Source: Akkermansiaceae bacterium (GTDB lineage: Bacteria; Verrucomicrobiota; Verrucomicrobiia; Verrucomicrobiales; Akkermansiaceae). From it: a stretch of DNA of 55,151 nt. The notes under the pieces are model-generated. The model was not told the DNA's origin and did no database searches. It saw only the letters and a program-made list of their open reading frames with translations. This document shows positions 1-8,972 of the stretch, one piece after another (position 1 is the first letter of the stretch; every line of letters starts with the position of its first letter). Location: assembly GCA_023261045.1 (NCBI GenBank), contig JALRJZ010000003.1:1-55151 (forward strand), written 5' to 3'. The position numbers and the translations under genes are program-made.

Positions 1-1
1 G

Positions 2-1584
2 TTAGATTATGAAAGCGCCCTCACCTTGCTCGAAGATCCTCAAGGTCTCTCCCTCGTGACGGGGGAGGTCATTGCCCAACGTCTCCCAACGGCCGACGAA
101 GCTGCGCGATTTTTAGTGCAGGCAAGCTTCGGCCCCACCAAAGCTTTGATCCAAGAGGTGAGAGATCTTGGTCTGACCGGTTGGTTTGAGAGCCAGACCA
201 AGAAATCTCTGACCACCACTCAAACCCACATGTTTCGCACGCAGCAGCCGGTGAGCGCGCTCTATTGGAGGCAAGGCTGGTGGAGGGCCGCACTCATTAC
301 GCCGGATCAACTTCGTCACCGCATTGCTTATGCACTGAGCCAGATCTTTGTTGTCAATAACGAGCCCGGCACAGTGATTGGTGATAACGCTCTTGTTCAG
401 GCCGCTTATTATGACCCGTTTATTAAAAATGCTTTTGGCGCTTATCGGGATTTACTCAACCACGTCACCTATAGTTCGACGATGGGGTTTTATTTATCGC
501 ATCTAAATAACCGGAAGTCTGATTTGTCGATTAATCGGTTTCCGGACGAGAATTTTGCTCGTGAGATCATGCAGTTGTTCTCGATTGGTCTATGGGAATT
601 AGAGCTCGATGGATCTCGAAAGAGGGACGCTTTTGGCAATGATATTCCGACCTATGATAATTCGATCATCACCGAGCTTGCTAAAGTCTTTACGGGGATG
701 AGTCACAGCCGAACGAACGGAAGTTTGGCAACCAGTTTTTATGATCTCCCCAATGGGAATGATTATATTTATCCCATGAAAGTTTGGGATGAAGAACATG
801 AGCCGGGCCCCAAGGTTCTTTTTCGGGGAATCACCATTCCCGAAGGGCAATCAGGCGAAGAGGATGTCCAACAAGCGCTCGATGCCCTTGCCAATCACGA
901 CAATACCGCCCCGTTTATGTGTCGGCTCTTAATTCAGAGACTCACCTCCTCAAATCCCAGCACGGACTACATCCGCAGAGTCGTTTCGGCATGGCAGACA
1001 AGTGGAGGAACGCTTGATCGAGTCGTCCGAGCCATTCTCTTCGATCCGGAGGCCAGAGAGGTCGGTATTGACAACGGTCAGAGAGGAAAACTTCGGGAGC
1101 CTTTACTCCGGATGATTCATATCATGAGGGCCTTTGCTCCTTCGGATCAATCGGGGAAGTATGGCGCTCTCGTTCCTACCCTAAAAACCGAGTTGGGACA
1201 GTTTGTCATGTCCTCGCCAACCGTATTTAATTTTTATCTTCCGGATTTCACGCCAGTAGGTCCAATTCAAGATGCGGAGCTTGTTGCCCCTGAGTTTCAG
1301 ATTGCCACATCAAGCACTCTCTTAACAACTCATGACCGCTTGAAGTCCACGGCCTCCTCAGGACATTGGGTCAGGGGATCGATTATACCGAGGAGTTAGA
1401 GATGCTTCAATCACCAGACACCTTAATTGACCACCTTGATAATTTGTTGACTTACGGTCAAATGTCGGCGGTCACTAGAGAGGCTGTGAAAGAACGAATT
1501 TTGGGAGAAGCTGTTGAGGCAGAAAAGGTGAAAGTCGCCGTGCAGACAATTGTCACTTCTCCTGAATTTAGTGTTTTAAGATAG
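2..1584 (+). pseudogene. DUF1800 family protein, 5' partial and frameshifted
   Basis: The frame is open from the window edge, so the true start lies upstream. The block NFAREIMQLFSIGLWELELD and the repeated basic/aromatic pattern are typical of DUF1800, a family of exported proteins of unknown biochemical role usually encoded next to a DUF1501 gene, as here. The main frame stops at 1397-1399, but the expected C-terminal segment (LIDHLDNLLTYGQMS) continues in the -1 frame until a stop at 1582-1584. Both frames overlap between about 1336 and 1399, so a one-base deletion (or two-base insertion) in that stretch would explain it. No clear slippery heptamer is visible, so an indel or a sequencing error is more likely than programmed frameshifting. 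The lost segment is short, so the gene may still be functional if the shift is an error. Confidence 0.78.
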
Positions 1585-1601
1585 AGTAAACTGAAGAGAA
1601 A

Positions 1602-2984
1602 ATGAAACGTCGACGCTTTATAGGTGAAGCAAGTTGTGCCTCGGTAGGTTCGATTTCCGCACTTTCTTCAATTTTTAATTTGCGCCTCACGGGATCACTT
1701 TCAGCTGCAGAAGATCTTCCCGAAGAAGATTATAAAGCGTTGGTCTGCGTCTTTTTGGCAGGAGGGAATGATTCGTTTAACATGTTAGTTCCCTATGGAG
1801 CGGAGGCCTATGATCAGTATGCCTCAGCTCGCGGAAGTCTCGCTCTTCGCCCCAGTGAACTCACTGCCTTTTCTCAAGCCTTACCCGATGGCCGCCAGCT
1901 CGCTCTGAATAAAAACATGCCTGAGCTATGGAGCCTCTATGAAAGCGGCAAGGCGGCTTTTATAGCGAATGTTGGAACCCTTTTGGAGGCCACCACTGTC
2001 GCCGGGATTCAGGCGGGCACCGCGAAGCTTCCTTTGGGTCTTTTCTCTCACTCTGACCAGCAGCTCCATTGGCAGTCAGGACTTCCTGATACGAGATCTC
2101 CCAAGTCAGGTTGGGGGGGGCGCTTAGCAGACCTTTTTGCAGACTTGAATGGGGTTAGTGGAGTATCGATGAATATTTCACTCGCTGGGATGAATGTGTT
2201 TCAGAGCAGCGGGACCACGAGTGTTTTCGCAAAATCTCCCGGGAGTATTCCAGGACTCAAAAATTGGAACCAACCCAGCTACCGAGCAAGACAAAGTGCC
2301 ATTGAGAGTATTTTAGACGCACAGTATCGCAATGTCTTTGAAAAGACTTTTGTAAGCAGGACAAAGGAAGCGATTGCAGCAGGGGAAGAATATAAAGCTG
2401 CGCTTTCAATTGCTGAGCCGGTAAACGCAACCTTCACGCAAACCAATCCCATTTCCATGCAGCTCAAGGATGTGGTGGAAGGCATCTCGGCGAGGAGCGG
2501 GATGAACAAGAAAAGACAAACCTTTTTCGTTTTGGCCGGAGGCTGGGATCACCACTCATCACTCGATCCACATCCCTCCATGTTAGCTCAATTGAGCCAA
2601 GCCATTGGAGAGTTCCAGGCCGCGATTGCAGGGATGGGCATGGAGGATCAAGTGACTCTCTTTTCTTCATCTGATTTCGGTCGCACTCTCTCACCGAATG
2701 GCGGTGGGAGCGATCATGCTTGGGGTGGTAATCAGTTTGTTGTGGGTGGTGCGGTTCGTGGTGGCCAAGTCTTTGGTGAGTATCCAGAGCTTGCGTTGGG
2801 CAGTCTTTTAGACAGCGGTCGAGGGAGATTGGTGCCGACGACTTCTGTGGACCAGTATTTTGCCGAACTCGCTCTCTGGATGGGAGTTTCTAAGGCGAAC
2901 CTTGCTCAGGTTCTCCCGAATATTGGGCGGTTTTATGCTCCGGAAAGCCAAGATCCTCCGCTGGGTCTTATGAATCTTGGATGA
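1602..2984 (+). CDS. DUF1501 domain protein, Tat-exported
   Basis: 460 residues. The N-terminus has a twin-arginine motif (KRRRFIGEAS) followed by a hydrophobic stretch, so export by Tat is likely. The body shows DUF1501 features: an early VFLAGGNDSFNM block, HSDQQLHWQSG, and a late SSDFGRTLSPNGGGSDHAWGG segment. DUF1501 proteins resemble the alkaline phosphatase/sulfatase fold, but their activity is not established. The gene begins 17 bases after the end of the DUF1800 frame and overlaps the next gene by four bases (ATGA), so the three genes look co-transcribed. The pairing with DUF1800 is standard in this phylum and suggests the two proteins act together at the cell envelope. Confidence 0.9.
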   Translation: MKRRRFIGEASCASVGSISALSSIFNLRLTGSLSAAEDLPEEDYKALVCVFLAGGNDSFNMLVPYGAEAYDQYASARGSLALRPSELTAFSQALPDGRQLALNKNMPELWSLYESGKAAFIANVGTLLEATTVAGIQAGTAKLPLGLFSHSDQQLHWQSGLPDTRSPKSGWGGRLADLFADLNGVSGVSMNISLAGMNVFQSSGTTSVFAKSPGSIPGLKNWNQPSYRARQSAIESILDAQYRNVFEKTFVSRTKEAIAAGEEYKAALSIAEPVNATFTQTNPISMQLKDVVEGISARSGMNKKRQTFFVLAGGWDHHSSLDPHPSMLAQLSQAIGEFQAAIAGMGMEDQVTLFSSSDFGRTLSPNGGGSDHAWGGNQFVVGGAVRGGQVFGEYPELALGSLLDSGRGRLVPTTSVDQYFAELALWMGVSKANLAQVLPNIGRFYAPESQDPPLGLMNLG

Positions 2985-3496
2985 AGAAAGGACCTTTTGC
3001 TTTGGCGATGATTGTCGCCTTGAGTTTTTGGGGATGGTTCTCAATTAGAAAATCATCGTTGCCCTCTAACGAAGATTCATCTCAATCTATTCAAAGCGCT
3101 TCCTCCTCAAGCCCTCAAGGGCCCAACCCTCAGCGAGTGATCCTGAAATCTGCCTTTGTGGAGAGCTACGGGCAAAGTGGCAAAACGATCTTACAAGATC
3201 TCGAAACCGTATCGGCGCTTTTAACAAATTCTCAATCGCTTTTGAAGGATTTTGACCACTACTTTTTACCCGATAATCAAGCGATTACGACATTCTTACG
3301 AGGGGGGAATCGTGAGGCAATTGCTTGGATTCCACCTGATCATCCAGCGGTCAACCAAGATGGCGAGTTGACTGATCGCAATGGCATTGCTCTTTTTTTT
3401 CATCGGGAAAGCGCCTTTAAGATTCAGTGTCGATCAGCAGGTAATGACCAGATTATGTGGTCATCAGATGATGTTGTGTATCCTCAAAGCCCCTGA
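2981..3496 (+). CDS. small exported or membrane-anchored protein, unknown
   Basis: 171 residues; family not recognised. It starts within the stop of the DUF1501 gene (ATGA overlap), indicating translational coupling. The first ~20 residues are a basic/hydrophobic segment (MKKGPFALAMIVALSFWGW) that could be a signal peptide or single membrane anchor, followed by a Ser/Asn/Gln-rich linker. The rest is a compact domain of about 110 residues containing one cysteine and ending near MWSSDDVVYPQSP. The context suggests an accessory to the DUF1800/DUF1501 pair. No catalytic motif is visible. Confidence 0.75.
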   Translation: MKKGPFALAMIVALSFWGWFSIRKSSLPSNEDSSQSIQSASSSSPQGPNPQRVILKSAFVESYGQSGKTILQDLETVSALLTNSQSLLKDFDHYFLPDNQAITTFLRGGNREAIAWIPPDHPAVNQDGELTDRNGIALFFHRESAFKIQCRSAGNDQIMWSSDDVVYPQSP

Positions 3497-3550
3497 TTTG
3501 AGAGCTAGATTTGAGCTTGTTCGCCATAGAGAATCGTCCTTAATCCAATC

Positions 3551-4534
3551 ATGAAATCTGAAGAACAACAGGGTGATCATCATCCACCCACTGGTCTGAC
3601 CGTGTGTCAGCTGCAGGTTCTTCCCACCAAGACGCTGATGATGGGCGTGAGCTCTTTGGTGTTATTATTGTGCATGTATTTCATTTATCCAGCATACCCA
3701 ACCACGGCTGGAAAGAGTTTAGCAAAATGGACTTGGCTTGCATGTAATGCTCAAAATGGGTTTTTTCACGGGCGCTTTATTCCTTTTGCGTTTCTGGTCA
3801 TGGTCGCCATGGCTTGGACTAAAGCGCGCGACTACCGAGTGCTTCCCTCATGGTGGGGTCTGGGAGCCTTACTCCTAGGCCTGTTGTTTTACTTTGCCTC
3901 AATTCGCACCATTCAGCCGCGACTTGCTCTCATCGGCGCACCCTTCGTCATTGTTGGATTTGCTCACTATTGTCTGGGTTGGAAAGTTGCGAAGGCGGTT
4001 GTTTTCCCAGCTTTTTTCTTCTGGTTTGCCATTCCAGTGCCCGGGCTTGAAGTTCTCCTGACTGGCCGACTTCAGATTCTCATCACGCAGTTGTGTTATC
4101 ACGTTGGTGTTTTTTGCGGGATGGACCTCACCATGGCGGGAACAAACATTTCTGTAAAAGGCAATGGCCTTGAGATTGCTCCGGGTTGCAGTGGCATTCG
4201 CTCGCTCATGGCTTTGGTCATGATTTCGGCGGTCTACGCGAATTACACCCAAAAAGAACTTTGGAAAAAAGCGGTCCTATTCGCAGCTTCTTTTCCCCTA
4301 GCAATCATCGGGAATTTTGGCCGGATCTTCACGATTTTGGTATTTTCCCAGATGGGCCTAGAAGACTTTGCTAAGCAAACATATCATGATTGGGCTGGGT
4401 TGTTATTCTTTTTCCCCATCGCGCTTTCTGGGCTCTATCTTATCGATTTTCTGTTGAATTATCGCACTCGAGGGAGAAAAAAAATTAAACGTTCAGTGAA
4501 GAAGGTTGTCAAAGCGGGAGAGGAGGGCGTGTGA
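3551..4534 (+). CDS. exosortase/archaeosortase family protein
   Basis: 327 residues, multi-pass membrane protein. Exosortases are proposed cysteine transpeptidases that process PEP-CTERM-type sorting signals. The three expected catalytic residues are present: C213 in APGCSGIRS, R258 in GNFGRIF and H279 in KQTYHDWAG, spread over the last membrane segments. A soluble ~30-residue head precedes the first membrane helix. The next gene overlaps its stop and encodes an EpsI-like partner, and priming transferase and polymerase genes follow, which is the usual exosortase/exopolysaccharide layout. No protein in this window ends in a recognisable PEP-CTERM signal, so the substrates are elsewhere or use another tail. 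The exact Xrt subtype cannot be assigned by eye. Confidence 0.92.
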   Translation: MKSEEQQGDHHPPTGLTVCQLQVLPTKTLMMGVSSLVLLLCMYFIYPAYPTTAGKSLAKWTWLACNAQNGFFHGRFIPFAFLVMVAMAWTKARDYRVLPSWWGLGALLLGLLFYFASIRTIQPRLALIGAPFVIVGFAHYCLGWKVAKAVVFPAFFFWFAIPVPGLEVLLTGRLQILITQLCYHVGVFCGMDLTMAGTNISVKGNGLEIAPGCSGIRSLMALVMISAVYANYTQKELWKKAVLFAASFPLAIIGNFGRIFTILVFSQMGLEDFAKQTYHDWAGLLFFFPIALSGLYLIDFLLNYRTRGRKKIKRSVKKVVKAGEEGV

Positions 4535-5334
4535 TGATGAAACGAAGAATGACGGTCTTGCTTTTGATCATTTTGTCCTTTGTGGGGCTCGTCTTCGCCC
4601 TGCCAAAGACCGCTCAAATGAAGCCCTCGCGTCTCGCGAAGGATTTACCGGAAAGAATTGGACAATGGATGGGGCGTGCCCAAGAGCCGGGAGCACGAGA
4701 GAGAGAGGTTCTCGCTCTTGATACGGAATTTGAGCGGATGGATTATATCAACGCTTCAGATCAAAAGCCTTCCATACAGGTCTCCATTGTTTTCTCAGGA
4801 AAAAACTTAAGCCAGAGTATTCATCGGCCTGAAGTTTGTCTTCGAGCTCAGGGTTGGGAGTTTATGAGTGAACGGTATTTTGAGTGGAAAGGGCTGCTTG
4901 CCAATGAGGAATCATTTCCCGTCAAAGAAATGATTTGCCGCATGGCCATGATCGTTGAAGACGAAAGTGGCAATCCAACGACGAGAAAACTGCCAAATGG
5001 TGAGGTTGCCTACCATTGGCGGGTCTTTTATTATACTTTTTTGGGCCATGAAAAAATCATGGCAGGTCATTATCAAAGAACCGGTGAGGATATCAAAGAT
5101 CGGCTTCTCAAAGGCTATGATCAGAGATGGGCATACGTGACGATTTCGTCGGCAATTTCTCAAAAATACACTGATCAAGGGATTTCTATTGGGGAAACGA
5201 CGCCATTTGATGAGCAAGAGACCCAAGAGTTTGTTGGGGAGTTTTTACAGGAGTTGTTGCCGGTTGTTGTCGCCGACCCAGCGAAAGGTCAGGATCCATC
5301 ACTATCGAAAGGAGGGATTTTGAACTATGAGTGA
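4534..5334 (+). CDS. exosortase-associated EpsI-like protein
   Basis: About 266 residues. The frame could start at a GTG at 4531, but AGGAGG at 4521-4526 is well spaced for the ATG at 4534, which overlaps the exosortase stop as TGATG. One N-terminal membrane anchor is followed by an exported domain with the EpsI signature HRPEVCLRAQGW at about residue 97, and a WRVFYYTFLGHEKIMAGHYQ block later. EpsI-like domains (DUF3485) are found beside or fused to exosortases in exopolysaccharide loci; their molecular role is not settled. The C-terminus overlaps the start of the glycosyltransferase gene by eight bases, so expression is coupled. Confidence 0.88.
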   Translation: MMKRRMTVLLLIILSFVGLVFALPKTAQMKPSRLAKDLPERIGQWMGRAQEPGAREREVLALDTEFERMDYINASDQKPSIQVSIVFSGKNLSQSIHRPEVCLRAQGWEFMSERYFEWKGLLANEESFPVKEMICRMAMIVEDESGNPTTRKLPNGEVAYHWRVFYYTFLGHEKIMAGHYQRTGEDIKDRLLKGYDQRWAYVTISSAISQKYTDQGISIGETTPFDEQETQEFVGEFLQELLPVVVADPAKGQDPSLSKGGILNYE

Positions 5335-6733
5335 GCGCGGAAGTCGGCAGCATTTCTCCGTTCAGCTCCTGCAACTCATCGATGCAGTTCTTGTTTGGTT
5401 GGCCTTTGTCGTTGCGGCTGCTCTCCGGGGTCCACTGAGGGAGCTCATTGGCTTAGATGGCGGGGGAGAAGGCCTAGAGCAAATGACTTGGTCTGTCTTT
5501 CTCGCTGTTCCCCTCACGCCTTTATTCCTAGAAAAATTTGGCCACTACGACCGACTTCTTTCCAAGAGCAAAGGGCAAAGCTTAAATGGCCTTTTACGCG
5601 GCGTGACCTTGATGGCTTTCGTGATCGGGAGTGTCGCCGTGTTTGGTAAGTTTGAAGGCGCGAGACGACTGATTCTCGCGACTGGTTTTATATTGGCATT
5701 CCTTTTCCTCAGTTTGAGGATGCAAGCTACGGCAAAATATCTCCGCAGACGTGCACAGGATGAGGGGTTTTTAGAGAGAGTTGTTTTAGCGGGCGATCGA
5801 GAAGAGACAGAAAGCTTTCTCAGGGAAGTGGACTCCGAGGTTCTTAGCACGTGGATGGTGGTTGAGCATTATGATCTGCAAGAGAAGTCCGTCGAAGATT
5901 TGGACTCCCTTCTCCGGGAAGAAGCGGTTCAGCGCGTGGTCTTTTTAGCCGGTCACGCCCAGTTTGAGAGAGTGGCTCAAGCGGTTGAGGCATGCGAAAC
6001 CCAAGGAGTAGAAGCCTGGATTGGGGCTTCTTTTTTAAGAACTCAGGTGGCGCGCCCAAGCTTCGATGTCGTTGGGGGAAAGCCGATGTTAGTGTTTCGA
6101 TCGACCCCCGATCTCTCATGGCAGCTTTTTGCTAAGAAGCTCGTAGATTGGGTAGGAGCCTTTTTGATTCTTTGCCTCACTTTCCCACTTTTGGTCGTCG
6201 CAATGGTGGGGATTCGTCTGGCTAGCCCGGGTGCTCCGGTGATTTTTCGACAGAAGCGTGGGGGACTCTACGGAAAGCCATTTCGTATTTATAAATTTCG
6301 CACGATGATTCCGGACGCAGAAGCGCAGCTCAGCGATATTAAAGAATCTCACGGCAATGAGTTGGATGGACCAGCCTTCAAATTGCAAAGTGATCCGAGG
6401 GTTTTCCCCTTTGGCGCTTTCTTGCGAAAGTACAGCATCGATGAGTTGCCACAGATGATCAACGTTCTTCGAGGTCAAATGAGTCTTGTCGGGCCTCGTC
6501 CATTGCCAGTCCATGAGATCGCAGCCATTGAGAATTCATCTCACCGAAGGCGACTCAGCATGAAGCCAGGCATCACTTGCCTTTGGCAGATTAGTGGACG
6601 CAGCGACATCACCAGTTTTGACGAGTGGATGAAACTTGATCTCGATTATATTGACCGGTGGTCTATCTGGGAAGATGCCCGCATCCTTTTGAAGACCGTT
6701 CCGGCTGTTTTATTTGGAAAGGGGGCACGATGA
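5327..6733 (+). CDS. exopolysaccharide polyprenyl glycosylphosphotransferase
   Basis: 468 residues. It has the WcaJ/WbaP plan: several N-terminal membrane segments, a central nucleotide-binding-like region, one more membrane helix near residue 270-290, and a C-terminal bacterial sugar transferase domain. Signature blocks are FRQKRGGLYGKPFRIYKFRT, DELPQMINVLRGQMSLVGPR and KPGITCLWQISGRSDI. Members of this family move a sugar-1-phosphate from a nucleotide sugar to undecaprenyl phosphate at the inner membrane, starting a repeat unit. Here it is the priming enzyme of the locus. It overlaps the EpsI-like gene upstream and the polymerase gene downstream (ATGA). The sugar cannot be predicted from sequence. 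Confidence 0.94.
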   Translation: MSERGSRQHFSVQLLQLIDAVLVWLAFVVAAALRGPLRELIGLDGGGEGLEQMTWSVFLAVPLTPLFLEKFGHYDRLLSKSKGQSLNGLLRGVTLMAFVIGSVAVFGKFEGARRLILATGFILAFLFLSLRMQATAKYLRRRAQDEGFLERVVLAGDREETESFLREVDSEVLSTWMVVEHYDLQEKSVEDLDSLLREEAVQRVVFLAGHAQFERVAQAVEACETQGVEAWIGASFLRTQVARPSFDVVGGKPMLVFRSTPDLSWQLFAKKLVDWVGAFLILCLTFPLLVVAMVGIRLASPGAPVIFRQKRGGLYGKPFRIYKFRTMIPDAEAQLSDIKESHGNELDGPAFKLQSDPRVFPFGAFLRKYSIDELPQMINVLRGQMSLVGPRPLPVHEIAAIENSSHRRRLSMKPGITCLWQISGRSDITSFDEWMKLDLDYIDRWSIWEDARILLKTVPAVLFGKGAR

Positions 6734-8955
6734 AGAAGATTCACCTTTGTGCAGCGCTGTTGGTTGGCTTGTCCATTCTTCTCGTTGGCGGGATGGGAGT
6801 CGACCTCACTTATTCGAGGGTAGGGTTTGGCATGCTGACCTTAGCTCTCAGTAGCCTTCTTTTTGTGTTTGGAGCAAAAAGCGCTCAACCCCTCCACAGT
6901 CGCCGACTTTTGCTGGGCGCAACTTTAATTGCAGGGACTTATTTTCTATGGAGGGCTCTGGCTGGGGGACCTCCAGGGGCCGCAGTCGCCGATGCGATTC
7001 TCGTGGCCGTATTTCTCGGGTTTTATTTGGCAAGTGCCTATGGTGGGCGAAGTGTTTTGCGGCTTGTGGTGATCTGTCTCGGGATCAGCTCTCTCGCGAA
7101 TGCTGTGATGGTTGCCTGCCAAGTGAGTTCGGATGCACAGCTGTTTCTATGGAGGGATTCCTTTGCGCTAAAGCCCATGCTCTCAGGAGTTTTCGGCCAT
7201 TACAATTACATGGCTGCTTATTTGAACGGCTCGGTTTTTCTCTTCTTTGCTTTGTCTTTCTATACGAAGAAATGGTGGCTCCGAGGGCTGTGTGTCCTTG
7301 TTGTTTTGGCCTCGGTTGCTTGTCTTCTAGCTTCAGGTTCTCGAGGTGGATGGTTGGGTTTTATCGTTGGATTCGGGGTGTTTGTGGTGGGTGGCCTCAG
7401 TGCCATGAAAGCGGCGAAACACTCGGGCTTTGGAGTCGCAATCGTTGTAAGCTTGGTTGCTTTAGTGGCAGGGATCATCACGGCGCGCCCGGTCATTCAG
7501 GAATTAACAAATCGCAGAGCCGGGATTGAAGAAATCTCCGGAGAAGCCAGCCAAGAAAATGCTCAAATCCATGATGGAGGTCGAATTTACTTTCAGCAGC
7601 TTGCTTTTGAAATGTTTCAGGACTCACCAGTCATCGGTCATGGGCCGCGATCATTTTCATACTTAGCCCTCAAGTATTGGGATCCTGAGGAGCATTCGAT
7701 TTGGAACAATAATCCCGTTTTTGCGCACAATGAGTATCTTCAAGCGATGTCCGATTATGGACTTATTGGAGTGGGATTGATTATTGTTCTGCTTTTTGGT
7801 TATGGAATCCTGACCATTCTCAGTTTGCTCTTCGAGCGAGGCTCACACCCGGCTTGGTTAATTCCGCTCAAAATTGGAGCCCTTGGAGGCGTAGCGGCAA
7901 TGGCAGCTCAAGGCTTCTTTAGTTTTGTCCTTCATCTTCCTGCCTGTGCGATGGTGGTTGGCTTGTTGATGGGAATTTTGGTTCTGGATGGCAAAGCGAG
8001 CTCACCGAGCTTACCTTCAGTGAAATTCTTGCGCCCGATCGCGAGTCTCCTGATTGCATCGGTCTTAGGTTTCTTGGGTGAGAGGCTGACGCGTTCTTTC
8101 CTATTGTATGAAAGCGGACAATCTCGATTGCAGGCTTCAACTCAAAAAAGCGAGACGATCAAAGCGCTCGATCAGCTCAAAGAGTCCGCCACCATTGGAT
8201 TTAGCTCTGACATTCTTGAAGATTCTGCTCGTCAAGCGATGGAACAATCAACCAAGGCCAGAGAAGCCAATGATCTGGAGAGTGAACAAGTATTTGCGCA
8301 AATTGCCTTAGATCACCTTCTTGTTGCGCAGGATCTAGATCCCCATTCTTCGGTTGCGTTGGTAATGGTTCCTCATGTCTATGATCTGATGGGTAATTTC
8401 CCCAAAGCCAATCAATATTATGAATTGGCGATGGAGCGATTGAAGGTTCGTGAGCCATTTTTGAAACCCCACCTCTATGCGGCAAGGAGTCGTTATGGGC
8501 AGGGGCTGCTTGCCTCGGACAAAGGGGAGGGCCAAATCGCGTTGGCTCATTTTAGAAAGTCCCATCACCTCATTGAGAAAAGAACAGAGGTTTTAAATGC
8601 GTGGCGTGAGGCCCCTGCTGACAAGCTCTTTAGGTTAGAACTCGAAGCTCGGATCGCCCTCTTGGAGGGTGAGGCTCTCTATTGGCAAGGTGATCGAGTC
8701 TGGAAACAGGCGAGGCCGCGCAATCCTGAATTGGCATATGCTTTGATGCAATCCGCAGCGATGAGATACCGACAAGCAGAGGATTTCTTCAAAAAAGAGC
8801 CTAGATCTAAGTGGGCTGCTCAATGGACGCAGCTCCAAGAAAACCTAGAACTTCTCAAATTAGTCGGCACAAAACCGGTTGAATTGTCGCAAGAGGCGAT
8901 CGCTGATTATATCAATCAGGAAGCTGGTCTTGATCCCAGCTCCCGGAAACGCTAA
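6730..8955 (+). CDS. O-antigen ligase/polymerase family protein with C-terminal TPR-like region
   Basis: 741 residues from the ATG at 6730, which overlaps the upstream stop (ATGA); the open frame extends further 5' but inside the previous gene. The N-terminal ~460 residues carry many membrane helices and the Wzy_C-type loop, including GHYNYMAAYLNG, SGSRGGWLG and GHGPRSFSY followed by NPVFAHNEYLQAMSDYGLIG. The last ~280 residues are soluble and helical with TPR-like pairs (ALDHLLVAQDLDPHSSVALV, FPKANQYYELAMERL). Such proteins polymerise or ligate lipid-linked glycans outside the inner membrane. It closes the exosortase/EPS operon. The TPR-like part may regulate chain length or bind partners; that is inference. 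Confidence 0.88.
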   Translation: MKKIHLCAALLVGLSILLVGGMGVDLTYSRVGFGMLTLALSSLLFVFGAKSAQPLHSRRLLLGATLIAGTYFLWRALAGGPPGAAVADAILVAVFLGFYLASAYGGRSVLRLVVICLGISSLANAVMVACQVSSDAQLFLWRDSFALKPMLSGVFGHYNYMAAYLNGSVFLFFALSFYTKKWWLRGLCVLVVLASVACLLASGSRGGWLGFIVGFGVFVVGGLSAMKAAKHSGFGVAIVVSLVALVAGIITARPVIQELTNRRAGIEEISGEASQENAQIHDGGRIYFQQLAFEMFQDSPVIGHGPRSFSYLALKYWDPEEHSIWNNNPVFAHNEYLQAMSDYGLIGVGLIIVLLFGYGILTILSLLFERGSHPAWLIPLKIGALGGVAAMAAQGFFSFVLHLPACAMVVGLLMGILVLDGKASSPSLPSVKFLRPIASLLIASVLGFLGERLTRSFLLYESGQSRLQASTQKSETIKALDQLKESATIGFSSDILEDSARQAMEQSTKAREANDLESEQVFAQIALDHLLVAQDLDPHSSVALVMVPHVYDLMGNFPKANQYYELAMERLKVREPFLKPHLYAARSRYGQGLLASDKGEGQIALAHFRKSHHLIEKRTEVLNAWREAPADKLFRLELEARIALLEGEALYWQGDRVWKQARPRNPELAYALMQSAAMRYRQAEDFFKKEPRSKWAAQWTQLQENLELLKLVGTKPVELSQEAIADYINQEAGLDPSSRKR

Positions 8956-8972
8956 CACAACGAGGTCTCAAG

